DNA from: Desulfobacterales bacterium
Lineage (GTDB): Bacteria; Desulfobacterota; Desulfobacteria; Desulfobacterales; Desulfosalsimonadaceae
NCBI GenBank assembly: GCA_018224315.1
Contig: JAGTVF010000001.1
Coordinates: 1-10,373, forward strand
Reading direction: 5' to 3'
DNA length: 10,373 nucleotides
A program made the translations under genes and the position numbers. This document shows positions 1-6,935 of the stretch, in pieces (position 1 is the stretch's first letter; each line of letters begins with the position of its first letter). Below the pieces are notes generated by a model, which was given only the letters and a program-made list of their open reading frames with translations, was not told the origin of the DNA and searched no databases.

Positions 1-357
1 GAAATCGGCACAGCCATGCGCCGGATCAAGCATTTCTACGACCGGATCAAAAAAATCGAAATTGACTTTTATAATCGCCACGATGTCAATATCGTATTTG
101 AAGAAGATGCCATTGACTTCATTTCCGAGAAGATGACAAATGAATCGTTGAATATTGACCAGATCTATCGTAAATTATCCGGTGATTTTGAATACGGCCT
201 GAAACTGGTTCGGGACAAAACCGGAAAAAACCGTTTTTTTATTCCCGGCTACGCTCTGGAACAGCCCGAAGCGTTTCTGGACAATCTGATTAAAACCGAA
301 TTTGCCAAACACAACATCACCCCGGAATCCATACACAAGGAAGACCGGGCGGAATAA
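1..357 (+). CDS. C-terminal fragment of an unrecognised, possibly AAA+ ATPase-like protein (5' end outside window)
   Basis: The reading frame is open from base 1 (E-I-G-T-A before the first Met at 16) and ends in TAA at 355-357, so this is the last 118 codons of a longer gene. No catalytic motif falls in the visible part. It is charged and mostly helical in character, with a segment around 'VFEEDAIDFISEKM' that resembles the small helical C-terminal domain of AAA+ unfoldases of the ClpX/Lon type (hydrophobic stretch, then E-x-A-(I/L)-x-x-(I/L)). That resemblance is by eye only; Walker A/B motifs would lie upstream, out of view. The gene ends 18 bp before ahbC on the same strand, so it is probably co-transcribed with the heme genes. 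It is somewhat less GC-rich than ahbC. I am confident that it is coding, and unsure of the function. Confidence 0.72.
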   Translation, partial: EIGTAMRRIKHFYDRIKKIEIDFYNRHDVNIVFEEDAIDFISEKMTNESLNIDQIYRKLSGDFEYGLKLVRDKTGKNRFFIPGYALEQPEAFLDNLIKTEFAKHNITPESIHKEDRAE

Positions 358-375
358 ACCGGAAACGAGGCATCC

Positions 376-1566
376 ATGATCGGAATTTCCAAGCTTTACT
401 GCGGCACGGTGGAGCCGTCTGACGCGCTGCGCTACGGCCGCCAGTCCGGGCAGCTGCCCTCACACCTGCTTCAGTTCTCAATTGACAAGCGCCCGGTGGT
501 GGTCTGGAACATCACCCAGCGATGCAATCTCAAATGTATTCATTGCTATGCCCATGCCAAGGCCAGGCAGCAGGACAATGAACTGACCACCGACGAAGGC
601 AAAGCCTTAATAGACGATCTGGCCGGCATGGGTGTGCCGGTGCTGCTGTTTTCCGGCGGCGAGCCCCTGATGCGCAAGGACATGCCCGAACTGGCCCAAT
701 ACGCGGTAGAAAAGGGCATGCGCGCGGTGATTTCCACAAACGGAACCCTGATTGACAGCAAAACCGCCGGGGTTTTAAAAGACATCGGCCTTTCCTATGT
801 GGGCATCAGCTTAGACGGCAGCCGGGACATCAACGACCGTTTCCGGGGCGTGGACGGTGCTTTTGACCAGGCCCTGGAAGGCATCCGCAATGCAAAGCAA
901 GCCGGCATCAAAGTGGGGCTGCGATTTACCATCAACCGGTTTAACGCAGAGGAGATCCCGGCCCTGTTTGACCTGCTGGAGCAAATGGACATTCCCCGGA
1001 TCTGTTTTTATCATCTGGTTTATGCCGGCCGGGGTTCCACGCTTGTCAACGATGATGTCAGCCATGAGCAAACCCGCCGGCTCCTGGACCTGATCATGGA
1101 CCGCACAAAAGATCTGCATGACCGGGGCAAGCCCAAGGAAGTGCTCACCGTGGACAACCACGCAGACGGCCCCTATGTATACCTTCGCATGCTGCGCGAA
1201 AACCCCGATCGGGCCGCTGAAGTCCTGGATCTGCTGCAGATGAACGAGGGCAACAACTCGGGCCGGGGCATCGGGTGCATCAGCTGGGACGGCGAAGTGC
1301 ATGCAGATCAGTTTTGGCGACATCACAGTTTCGGAAACGTTCGCCAGCGGCCCTTTTCCGAAATCTGGACCGACACCTCGGCCGATCCCCTGCTGGCCAG
1401 GCTCAAAGAAAAGAAAAATCATGTCAAAGGACGGTGTGCCCGGTGCCGGTGGCTGGATATCTGCGGCGGCAATTTCCGGGTGCGCGCCGAGGCGGTCACC
1501 GGTGATGTCTGGGCCCCGGACCCGGCCTGTTACCTGACAGACGAAGAAATCAACGCAACGCAGTAA
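376..1566 (+). CDS. ahbC: AhbC-type radical SAM 12,18-didecarboxysiroheme deacetylase
   Basis: This 396-residue radical SAM/SPASM enzyme removes the C2 and C7 acetate side chains of 12,18-didecarboxysiroheme, giving Fe-coproporphyrin III in siroheme-dependent heme synthesis. The protein shows the SAM-cluster motif C50-x3-C54-x2-C57 within 'TQRCNLKCIHCYAHA', then GGEP at 94-97 for SAM binding. At the C-terminus are cysteines C301, C354, C357, C363 and C385, which would hold an auxiliary [4Fe-4S] cluster. Unlike AhbD, the strand after 'WDGEVHA' has Asp311 where SPASM proteins usually have Cys. The opening 'MIGISKLYCGTVEP' and the position directly before hemB and ahbD agree with AhbC rather than a peptide-modifying SPASM protein (NirJ and PqqE are the close alternatives). 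The start has GAGG at 367-370, five bases before the ATG. The enzyme is cytoplasmic and oxygen-sensitive. Confidence 0.9.
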   Translation: MIGISKLYCGTVEPSDALRYGRQSGQLPSHLLQFSIDKRPVVVWNITQRCNLKCIHCYAHAKARQQDNELTTDEGKALIDDLAGMGVPVLLFSGGEPLMRKDMPELAQYAVEKGMRAVISTNGTLIDSKTAGVLKDIGLSYVGISLDGSRDINDRFRGVDGAFDQALEGIRNAKQAGIKVGLRFTINRFNAEEIPALFDLLEQMDIPRICFYHLVYAGRGSTLVNDDVSHEQTRRLLDLIMDRTKDLHDRGKPKEVLTVDNHADGPYVYLRMLRENPDRAAEVLDLLQMNEGNNSGRGIGCISWDGEVHADQFWRHHSFGNVRQRPFSEIWTDTSADPLLARLKEKKNHVKGRCARCRWLDICGGNFRVRAEAVTGDVWAPDPACYLTDEEINATQ

Positions 1567-1607
1567 AAGAGCCCGCGTTTCACCTTCAATCTTGCAAGGA
1601 CGAAAAA

Positions 1608-2582
1608 ATGCAGTTTCCCGATTACCGTCCCCGGCGCCTGCGGCAGACCGGGGCTTTCAGGCGCATGATCCGCGAAACAGCCCTGAAAACAGACGATCTG
1701 ATCATGCCCTTTTTTGCCATCGGCGGAAAAGACGTTAAAAATCCTGTACCCTCCATGCCCGGCCAGTACCAGTTGTCTGTGGACAACCTGGTCAAATCCG
1801 TCAAGCAGGCCGCGGACCTGGGTCTTCCGGCAGTGATTGTCTTCGGCCTGCCGGACAAAAAAGATCCCCTGGGCACAAAAGCCTATGCCAAAGACGGCAT
1901 TGTCCAGAAGGCCGTGCGCGCGGTCAAGGACAAATGCCCGGACATGATGGTGATCACGGATGTGTGTTTGTGCCAGTATACGGACCACGGCCACTGCGGC
2001 ATTGTGGACAAGGGTGTGATTGACAATGACGGCTCCCTTGACCTGCTGGCCCGCACCGCCCTTTCCCATGTTCAGGCCGGGGCGGACATGGTGGCCCCGT
2101 CAGACATGATGGACGGCCGGGTGGGAATGATCCGGGAAACCCTGGATGAAAACGATTTTGCCAATGTGCCCATCATGTCCTATGCAGCCAAGTACTGCTC
2201 GGCCTATTACGGCCCGTTCCGGGAGGCAGCCGATTCCTCCCCGCAGTTCGGCGACAGGCGCACCTACCAGATGGACCCGGCCAACGCGGTGGAAGCTGTC
2301 AGGGAAGCATCTCTGGATGTCACCGAGGGCGCAGACATTCTCATGGTCAAACCCGCCCTGCCCTATCTGGACGTGATTTACCGCATCCGTGAGGAATTTG
2401 ACCTGCCGGTGGCCGCCTATAATGTTTCCGGCGAGTATGCCATGATCAAGGCAGCCGATCAGATGGGCTGGCTTGACGGCAAAGCCGTGGCCATGGAAAC
2501 ACTGACAGCCATTAAGCGGGCCGGGGCAGACATGATTCTGACCTACTTTGCCATGGAAGCCGCCCAACTGCTAAATCAATAA
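1608..2582 (+). CDS. hemB: Porphobilinogen synthase (5-aminolevulinate dehydratase), zinc type
   Basis: HemB condenses two 5-aminolevulinate molecules to porphobilinogen, the first common tetrapyrrole step. The 324-residue length is normal for the bacterial enzyme. The zinc site is present as C120, C122 and C130 in 'DVCLCQYTDHGHCG', the same numbering as the E. coli enzyme, so this is the Zn-dependent class and not the Mg-only class with Asp residues. The two Schiff-base lysines are K195 ('SYAAKYCSAYYGPFR') and K248 ('ILMVKPALPYLD'). 'APSDMMDGRVG' at 164-173 is also conserved. The start is supported by AAGGA at 1596-1600, seven bases before the ATG. It lies 41 bp after ahbC and 12 bp before ahbD, so supply of the tetrapyrrole precursor is tied to the last two heme-forming enzymes. 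Confidence 0.97.
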   Translation: MQFPDYRPRRLRQTGAFRRMIRETALKTDDLIMPFFAIGGKDVKNPVPSMPGQYQLSVDNLVKSVKQAADLGLPAVIVFGLPDKKDPLGTKAYAKDGIVQKAVRAVKDKCPDMMVITDVCLCQYTDHGHCGIVDKGVIDNDGSLDLLARTALSHVQAGADMVAPSDMMDGRVGMIRETLDENDFANVPIMSYAAKYCSAYYGPFREAADSSPQFGDRRTYQMDPANAVEAVREASLDVTEGADILMVKPALPYLDVIYRIREEFDLPVAAYNVSGEYAMIKAADQMGWLDGKAVAMETLTAIKRAGADMILTYFAMEAAQLLNQ

Positions 2583-2594
2583 GGATTTGATGCA

Positions 2595-3719
2595 ATGAGT
2601 TCTGATCCGCAGCATCCCCATGCACAGTCACCGGCCCGGGGCGGTTCTCCCGGAGGCCCGGGCACCCTGCGGCTGGTGGCCTGGGAAACCACCCGCAACT
2701 GCAATCTCTCCTGCGTGCACTGCAGGGCCGCAGCCACCTGCGGGCCGTATACCGGTGAACTCGATACCCAGGCCTCTTTTCGCCTGCTGGACCAGATCGC
2801 GGAAACCGGCAGTCCCATTGTGATATTGACCGGCGGCGAGCCCATGCTGCGTGACGATATCTACGATATTGCCGCCTACGGCACCCGGCTCGGCCTTCGC
2901 ATGGTCATGGCGCCCAACGGCACCCTGATCACACCAGAGACAGCCAAAAAAATTGCCGATTCCGGCATCCAACGCATCAGCGTAAGTTTGGACGGCGCTT
3001 CAGCCGAGCGTCATGACGGGTTCAGGGGTGTGGAAGGCGCTTTTGAAGGGGCCCTTTCCGGCATCCGGGCGGCAAAGCAGGCGGGCATTGAATTTCAGGT
3101 CAACACCACCATCACGCAGTTAAACCGCGACCAGATTCCGCAGATCATGAAACTCGCCGAGGACCTGGGGGCCGTGGCATTGCACATTTTCCTGCTGGTC
3201 CCCACGGGCCGGGGCAAATATCTCGTGGATCAGGCCATTGACGCCCGGCAATACGAGGAAACCTTAAACTGGTTTTATGACCAGAAAAGCCGAACAAACC
3301 TGCAGCTCAAAGCCACGTGTGCGCCCCATTACTACCGCATATTGCGCCAGCGGGCCCACCAGGAGGGAAAATCCGTAACCTGGCAGACCCACGGCCTGGA
3401 TGCGGTCACCCGGGGTTGTCTGGGCGGCACGAGCTTCTGCTTTATCTCTCACCAGGGAATCGTTCAGCCCTGCGGGTTTCTGGATTTAAACTGCGGGGAT
3501 GTGACCCGGGATTCCTTTGCCCATATCTGGAAACATTCCGAACAATTCCAAAAACTCAGGGATTTTGATCAATTAAAGGGCAAATGCGGGATCTGCGAAT
3601 ACAAGCGGGTCTGCGGCGGATGCCGCGCCCGGGCATACGAAGCCACCGGCGACTGGCTGGCCGAAGAACCCCTTTGTCTTTATGAGCCTGCCAAAGGCGG
3701 GGTAAATGCAGCCCCATGA
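2595..3719 (+). CDS. ahbD: AhbD-type radical SAM heme synthase (Fe-coproporphyrin III decarboxylase)
   Basis: This 374-residue radical SAM/SPASM protein is assigned as AhbD, which oxidatively decarboxylates the two propionates of Fe-coproporphyrin III to vinyl groups, giving heme b. The SAM cluster motif is C36-x3-C40-x2-C43 in 'TTRNCNLSCVHCRAAA', with GGEP at 80-83. The C-terminal region is rich in cysteine: C275, C282, C293, C300, C331, C334, C340, C343 and C361, including the SPASM signature C-x2-C-x5-C-x2-C, enough for one or two auxiliary clusters. The first ~22 residues are Pro/Gly/His-rich and probably disordered. The Shine-Dalgarno AAGGA (2581-2585) overlaps the hemB stop, which suggests translational coupling. 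Assignment rests on the pairing with ahbC and hemB; on sequence alone another SPASM heme-modifying enzyme is possible. The last 14 bases overlap the start of nagZ. Confidence 0.9.
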   Translation: MSSDPQHPHAQSPARGGSPGGPGTLRLVAWETTRNCNLSCVHCRAAATCGPYTGELDTQASFRLLDQIAETGSPIVILTGGEPMLRDDIYDIAAYGTRLGLRMVMAPNGTLITPETAKKIADSGIQRISVSLDGASAERHDGFRGVEGAFEGALSGIRAAKQAGIEFQVNTTITQLNRDQIPQIMKLAEDLGAVALHIFLLVPTGRGKYLVDQAIDARQYEETLNWFYDQKSRTNLQLKATCAPHYYRILRQRAHQEGKSVTWQTHGLDAVTRGCLGGTSFCFISHQGIVQPCGFLDLNCGDVTRDSFAHIWKHSEQFQKLRDFDQLKGKCGICEYKRVCGGCRARAYEATGDWLAEEPLCLYEPAKGGVNAAP

Positions 3720-4704
3720 CCTGAACCGCCGCCAGATGGCCGGCCAGCGTATTATCGCCGGCTTTCAGGGCACAGGGTTTAACGCGGATTTAAAACATCT
3801 TATCGGCGACCTCTGTGTTGGCGGCATTATCCTGTTTTCCCGAAACATTGAAACCCGGGCGCAGCTGCGGCAACTCACAGCAGATGCCCGGGATTACGCC
3901 AAAGACTGCGGCCAGCCGCCGCTGTTTATTGCCGTGGACCAGGAAGGCGGGAGTGTGGCAAGGCTAAAAGCGCCTGATTTTACGGAATTTGGCGATGCCG
4001 CGAATTTTTCCGGCAAAACCGACGCGGCCCGGTTTGCCCGGATCACGGCGGCAGAACTGGCCGATTCGGGCATCAACATGAATATGGCCCCGGTCATGGA
4101 CGTGGCCGATCCTGGCATTGAAAGCGTCATGGCCAGGCGCGCCTTTGGCACGAATTGCGCCTATGTGGCCGAAATGGGCACAGAGATCATCAGCGGTCTT
4201 CAAAAAAAAGGCATCATGGCCGTGGCCAAACACTTTCCCGGCATCGGCCGCACCACATTGGATTCCCACCTGGATCTGCCGGATCTCAATACCCCGGCCC
4301 AAAGCCTTTATGCCCGGGATCTGACTCCGTTTCAGGCGGCTGTCAAGTCAGATGCCGCCGGCATCATGCTTTCCCACATCCGGTATATGGCCCTTGACCC
4401 CCTATGGCCGGCCAGCCTGTCTGCTGCCGTGTCCGAAAGGCTGCTGCGCGCTGAGATGGGTTATACCGGGCTGGTGATGACCGATGATCTGGAGATGGGG
4501 GCGGTGGAAAAGCACTATGGCATGGAAACCATGATTTCACAAATCATGGCTGCGGGCATTGACATTGCACTGATCTGCCACTCAATGGACAAAATCCGGA
4601 CAGCGGCCCAAATGTTTCAGCAAGCCCTGGAGGACGAAAAACAATACCGGCGCCAGGCTGAATCGGTTTCCCGCATTTTGTCCGCCAGGCGCCGGTATCT
4701 GTAG
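3706..4704 (+). CDS. nagZ: Beta-N-acetylhexosaminidase, GH3 family (NagZ type)
   Basis: This is a 332-residue glycoside hydrolase family 3 enzyme. NagZ removes N-acetylglucosamine from GlcNAc-1,6-anhydroMurNAc-peptides during cytoplasmic recycling of cell-wall fragments. The protein shows the GH3 barrel features: 'AVDQEGGSVARL' (76-87), 'NMNMAPVMDV' (124-133), 'KHFPG' (175-179), the loop D186-S-H188 whose His is the acid/base in NagZ enzymes, and the nucleophile Asp260 in 'VMTDDLEMGAV'. Residue 180 is Ile in 'FPGIG' where most NagZ proteins have His. No signal peptide is seen, as expected for a cytoplasmic enzyme. The start ATG lies within the last codons of ahbD, 14 bp before its end, with a G-rich AAGGCGGGG stretch upstream; Met11 at 3736 is a possible later start. 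The gene ends in tandem in-frame stops, TAG-TAA. Confidence 0.9.
   Translation: MQPHDLNRRQMAGQRIIAGFQGTGFNADLKHLIGDLCVGGIILFSRNIETRAQLRQLTADARDYAKDCGQPPLFIAVDQEGGSVARLKAPDFTEFGDAANFSGKTDAARFARITAAELADSGINMNMAPVMDVADPGIESVMARRAFGTNCAYVAEMGTEIISGLQKKGIMAVAKHFPGIGRTTLDSHLDLPDLNTPAQSLYARDLTPFQAAVKSDAAGIMLSHIRYMALDPLWPASLSAAVSERLLRAEMGYTGLVMTDDLEMGAVEKHYGMETMISQIMAAGIDIALICHSMDKIRTAAQMFQQALEDEKQYRRQAESVSRILSARRRYL
4644..4698 (-). terminator. Candidate intrinsic terminator of the lipoprotein gene, inside nagZ
   Basis: Perfect 11-bp inverted repeat: ATACCGGCGCC at 4644-4654 and GGCGCCGGTAT at 4688-4698, separated by 33 bases. Read on the minus strand, the second arm is followed at once by TGTTTTTCG, the GC-stem plus T-run layout of a Rho-independent terminator. 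It lies 24 bp beyond the stop of the minus-strand lipoprotein gene at 4722. Read on the plus strand, the repeat is followed by CTGTAGTAAAAAA, with no T-run, so it would not serve nagZ well. The long loop weakens the case. Confidence 0.5.
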
Positions 4705-4721
4705 TAAAAAATACCTTTTGT

Positions 4722-5660
4722 CTATTGCAGTGCTTCCAGCGCCTTTTTGCGCTGCTGTTCGTATTCGGATTCCGTGATCAGGCCCTCTTCGTAAATCTCC
4801 TTTAAATATTCCAGCTGATCCCTGATTTCCCCTCGAAGCGCTTTTTTATCCTGCGGGGAAGGCTCCGGTGCGGGCTGAACCTGCTGGGCCGGCTGCCGGG
4901 TCTGCATCTGCTGTCGGGGCTGCTGCTGCTGGATCTGCCGGAAAGACTCGCCCTGCTGGGAGCCGGAAGGTGCGGCATACTGCATACCGGTCTGCTGGCC
5001 GATTTCCCGGGCAACGCTCGCCCGGAGGTGTTCAAGATTGACCGCCAGGCGCATGGGGGCGGATTTTCCGTCTTCAAACTGATATACCTGCATGTAAGGC
5101 TTGGGCGCAATCACCTCGGTGTCTGCGTGCCGGAGTTCCAGCACGTCAAACCGGTGGCTGGCCCTGTCGCCTTTTGGCTCTCCATCCACGTCTAAAACCG
5201 CATTGATCCAGGCAAAGGCAATATGCAGGGTGCCGTTTTGATCCACAAACATGACGCCCTGGGTTTTGCGCTGTTTTTCAAAAAGCAGTTCAACAGCCCG
5301 GTTGTAAGAGGTAAAATGAACCCGCTGGCCGGAGTCTGCCGAAGCCAGGGCCTTTGAAAGTGCCGGGGCCAGCCGGTCGATTTCCCTTTGCTGGAAGATT
5401 TGGGTTTCAGCAGATCCGCCAATGATGGAGGACTGGGCCATGTAACGCAGATCCTCGAGCAGCCAGCTCATGGTAAAGGAATTGATTTCTGCCGGGTGCC
5501 TGTAGTTTTGATCCACCACCTGCCCGTTTTTCATCTGCTGTTCCAGGCGGACCACCACATCCTTGTCCCTGGCCACATCCGTGTCCTTCCATTTGCCGCC
5601 GGAACTGCAGCCTGCTGCAAACAGTGCAACCAGTAAAGCCGCGATCATGTATCGCTTCAT
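4722..5660 (-). CDS. Outer-membrane-type lipoprotein with C-terminal SHOCT domain
   Basis: The 312-residue protein starts with a lipoprotein signal (MKRY, a hydrophobic run, then 'FAAGC' with lipidated Cys18). Ser at +2 would favour outer-membrane sorting under Lol rules. Residues ~30-225 are an alpha/beta domain I do not recognise ('KPYMQVYQFEDGK' at 187-199 is distinctive). Residues ~233-270 form a Gln/Pro-rich linker. Residues ~280-310 are a SHOCT (short C-terminal) domain, shown by 'LKEIYEEGLITESEYEQQRKKAL'; SHOCT domains are thought to mediate oligomerisation or binding. I chose the ATG at 5660 because it has GGGGGA six bases upstream and begins the signal peptide directly; in-frame ATGs at 5696 and 5678 would put 12 or 6 polar residues ahead of it. 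The gene lies 87 bp downstream of the FemAB-like gene and may share its transcript. Function unknown. Confidence 0.88.
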   Translation of the reverse strand: MKRYMIAALLVALFAAGCSSGGKWKDTDVARDKDVVVRLEQQMKNGQVVDQNYRHPAEINSFTMSWLLEDLRYMAQSSIIGGSAETQIFQQREIDRLAPALSKALASADSGQRVHFTSYNRAVELLFEKQRKTQGVMFVDQNGTLHIAFAWINAVLDVDGEPKGDRASHRFDVLELRHADTEVIAPKPYMQVYQFEDGKSAPMRLAVNLEHLRASVAREIGQQTGMQYAAPSGSQQGESFRQIQQQQPRQQMQTRQPAQQVQPAPEPSPQDKKALRGEIRDQLEYLKEIYEEGLITESEYEQQRKKALEALQ

Positions 5661-5666
5661 TTCATT

Positions 5667-5672
5667 TCCCCC
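5667..5672 (-). promoter_or_regulatory. Ribosome binding site that fixes the lipoprotein start
   Basis: GGGGGA on the minus strand, six bases before the ATG at 5660. The upstream in-frame ATGs at 5678 and 5696 have no comparable site, so this element decides the start. Confidence 0.65.
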
Positions 5673-5747
5673 AAACATTTGAGATTCGTTAAACATATCA
5701 TTTCAGTGAGATACAATTAGAAAAGAAAAGCGAAGCCGGGACAGGTT

Positions 5748-6890
5748 TTACCCCATGACAAATCCGGAGCCCGCCATTTCAGATGCCCGGTACACGTCAT
5801 AGGCGGCCTCGTCTAAGGGGTAATCCCAGCAACCCTGACGATGCAGCATCCAGCCGCCAAAGCCGGTTTTAAAACGATAAAGCCCATACATGGGATGCTC
5901 CGGGTCCGGGTACGGCGAGACACCAAACAGGTCATATTCCCGGCATCCGGCCTTGTGGGCCCTGTTGATGGCTTCCCACTGAACCGCATAGGAAGCCATC
6001 CGGTTCTTATGGACCGAAGACGAGGCCCCGTAGAGATAAGTTGCCCGTGATCCGGAAACGGCCAGGATGATTCCGGCCAGGGGCTTTCCCTCTGCTTCTG
6101 CCAGCAGCAGATGCACATTTGCCGGGGACCGGCATTGCCGGTTTTTCACCTGAAACACCGAGGCAAAGTAGTCCATATCATTTAAGCTCATGTTGTGCCG
6201 GCGGGCAGTCTGGCAGTATAGATCATACCAGGCGGCCAGCCCCTCCATGCCGGCATCGCGCACGGTCACCCCTTTTTTTGCAGATAAACGGATGTTGTAG
6301 CGGGTCTTGGGCTTCATGCGGGCAAGGATTCGGTCCCTGTCAGATGCCACGTCCACCAGCACGGTATCAGGGGGCAGCAGATCGGTTGGGGCTTTTCTGA
6401 GGTTCCAGTGCTCGGTGTCGAAATTCATGCGCATTTCCTGGACCCTGATTTTCGGAGCGCCCTTCCAATGGTTATCACCGGTGTACCTGTCCGGCTCATC
6501 CACCCACGGAGACTGCCAGGGCAAATCATAGCGAATAAAAACACAGTTTGCCGGCAGCTCGGGCCGGAGTTTTTCCGAGAGACTTTCAAGCCAGCACCCC
6601 CGACGCTCTTCATCCGGCAGCAACTCCGGACCAAAGGGCACGTAGGCCATGCACGAGTTTGTGCCAAGGCTGCGCAGCACCACCAGCATATCCCGGCTGC
6701 CGCCATGGGGATATGCATACATGGACTCGGTTTGTCCGTTTTCGCCCGGGTCCTTTGGCTTTACCATGAGATCAAAAGCCCGGGCCTGCCGGCCCTGCTG
6801 TTTTTTGAGCCGGCCCCAGTAAGCGGTCTGCTGCAGATGCGGGGTGGGAATCAGATGTCTTGTTTTCTTCGGAATTACGGATACATCCAT
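5748..6890 (-). CDS. FemAB / GNAT-fold peptidyltransferase-like protein
   Basis: This 380-residue protein resembles the FemA/FemB/FemX group and related 'lipid II:glycine glycyltransferase'-like proteins, which have two GNAT-like folds and in Gram-positive bacteria use aminoacyl-tRNA to add bridge amino acids to peptidoglycan precursors. Visible family features are an N-terminal 'QQTAYWGRLKKQQG' (20-33), 'LVDVASDRDRILARMKPKTRYNIRLSAKKG' split over 178-207 (the basic 'K-x-R-Y-N-I-R' stretch is characteristic), 'YLYGASS' (285-291), 'YDLFGVSP' (319-326) and 'GLYRFKTGFGG' (336-346). No signal peptide or membrane helix is seen. The substrate is unknown; in Gram-negative bacteria such proteins often sit in polysaccharide or envelope gene sets. 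The ATG at 6890 has no ribosome binding site of its own, but a short ORF with a good one ends two bases upstream. The only in-frame extension upstream to a stop has no ATG, GTG or TTG. Confidence 0.85.
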   Translation of the reverse strand: MDVSVIPKKTRHLIPTPHLQQTAYWGRLKKQQGRQARAFDLMVKPKDPGENGQTESMYAYPHGGSRDMLVVLRSLGTNSCMAYVPFGPELLPDEERRGCWLESLSEKLRPELPANCVFIRYDLPWQSPWVDEPDRYTGDNHWKGAPKIRVQEMRMNFDTEHWNLRKAPTDLLPPDTVLVDVASDRDRILARMKPKTRYNIRLSAKKGVTVRDAGMEGLAAWYDLYCQTARRHNMSLNDMDYFASVFQVKNRQCRSPANVHLLLAEAEGKPLAGIILAVSGSRATYLYGASSSVHKNRMASYAVQWEAINRAHKAGCREYDLFGVSPYPDPEHPMYGLYRFKTGFGGWMLHRQGCWDYPLDEAAYDVYRASEMAGSGFVMG

Positions 6891-6892
6891 GG

Positions 6893-6925
6893 TCAGTATT
6901 GTTTTGCCCGGAACAGAAAAACCAT
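6893..6925 (-). CDS. 10-residue upstream ORF (leader peptide candidate) before the FemAB-like gene
   Basis: Minus strand: ATG at 6925, ten codons (MVFLFRAKQY), then TGA at 6893-6895. An AAGGAG Shine-Dalgarno lies at 6936-6941, ten bases before the ATG. The stop is two bases before the ATG of the FemAB-like gene, which itself has only 'aatactgacc' upstream. This geometry would allow ribosomes that finish the short ORF to restart on the main gene. The peptide has no run of one amino acid, so classic attenuation is not suggested. It could be coincidence; no product is proven. Confidence 0.45.
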   Translation of the reverse strand: MVFLFRAKQY

Positions 6926-6935
6926 TCCGGTCTGT

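Noticed and set aside
811..1422. 203-codon open frame on the minus strand across ahbC
   Set aside because: It lies wholly inside a well-supported radical SAM gene, has no recognisable motif, and is a by-product of GC-rich codon use.
1530..2069. 179-codon minus-strand frame across hemB
   Set aside because: Antisense to conserved HemB zinc-site codons; no ribosome site or domain pattern of its own.
2100..2567. 155-codon minus-strand frame across the 3' half of hemB
   Set aside because: His/Gly-rich shadow translation of conserved HemB codons.
4705..4721. Intrinsic terminator for nagZ in the gap between convergent genes
   Set aside because: Only 17 bp, with no stem and T-run in the plus direction.
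5661..5696. Upstream ATG start for the lipoprotein
   Set aside because: It would place 12 polar residues before the signal peptide and lacks a ribosome site; GGGGGA supports the ATG at 5660.
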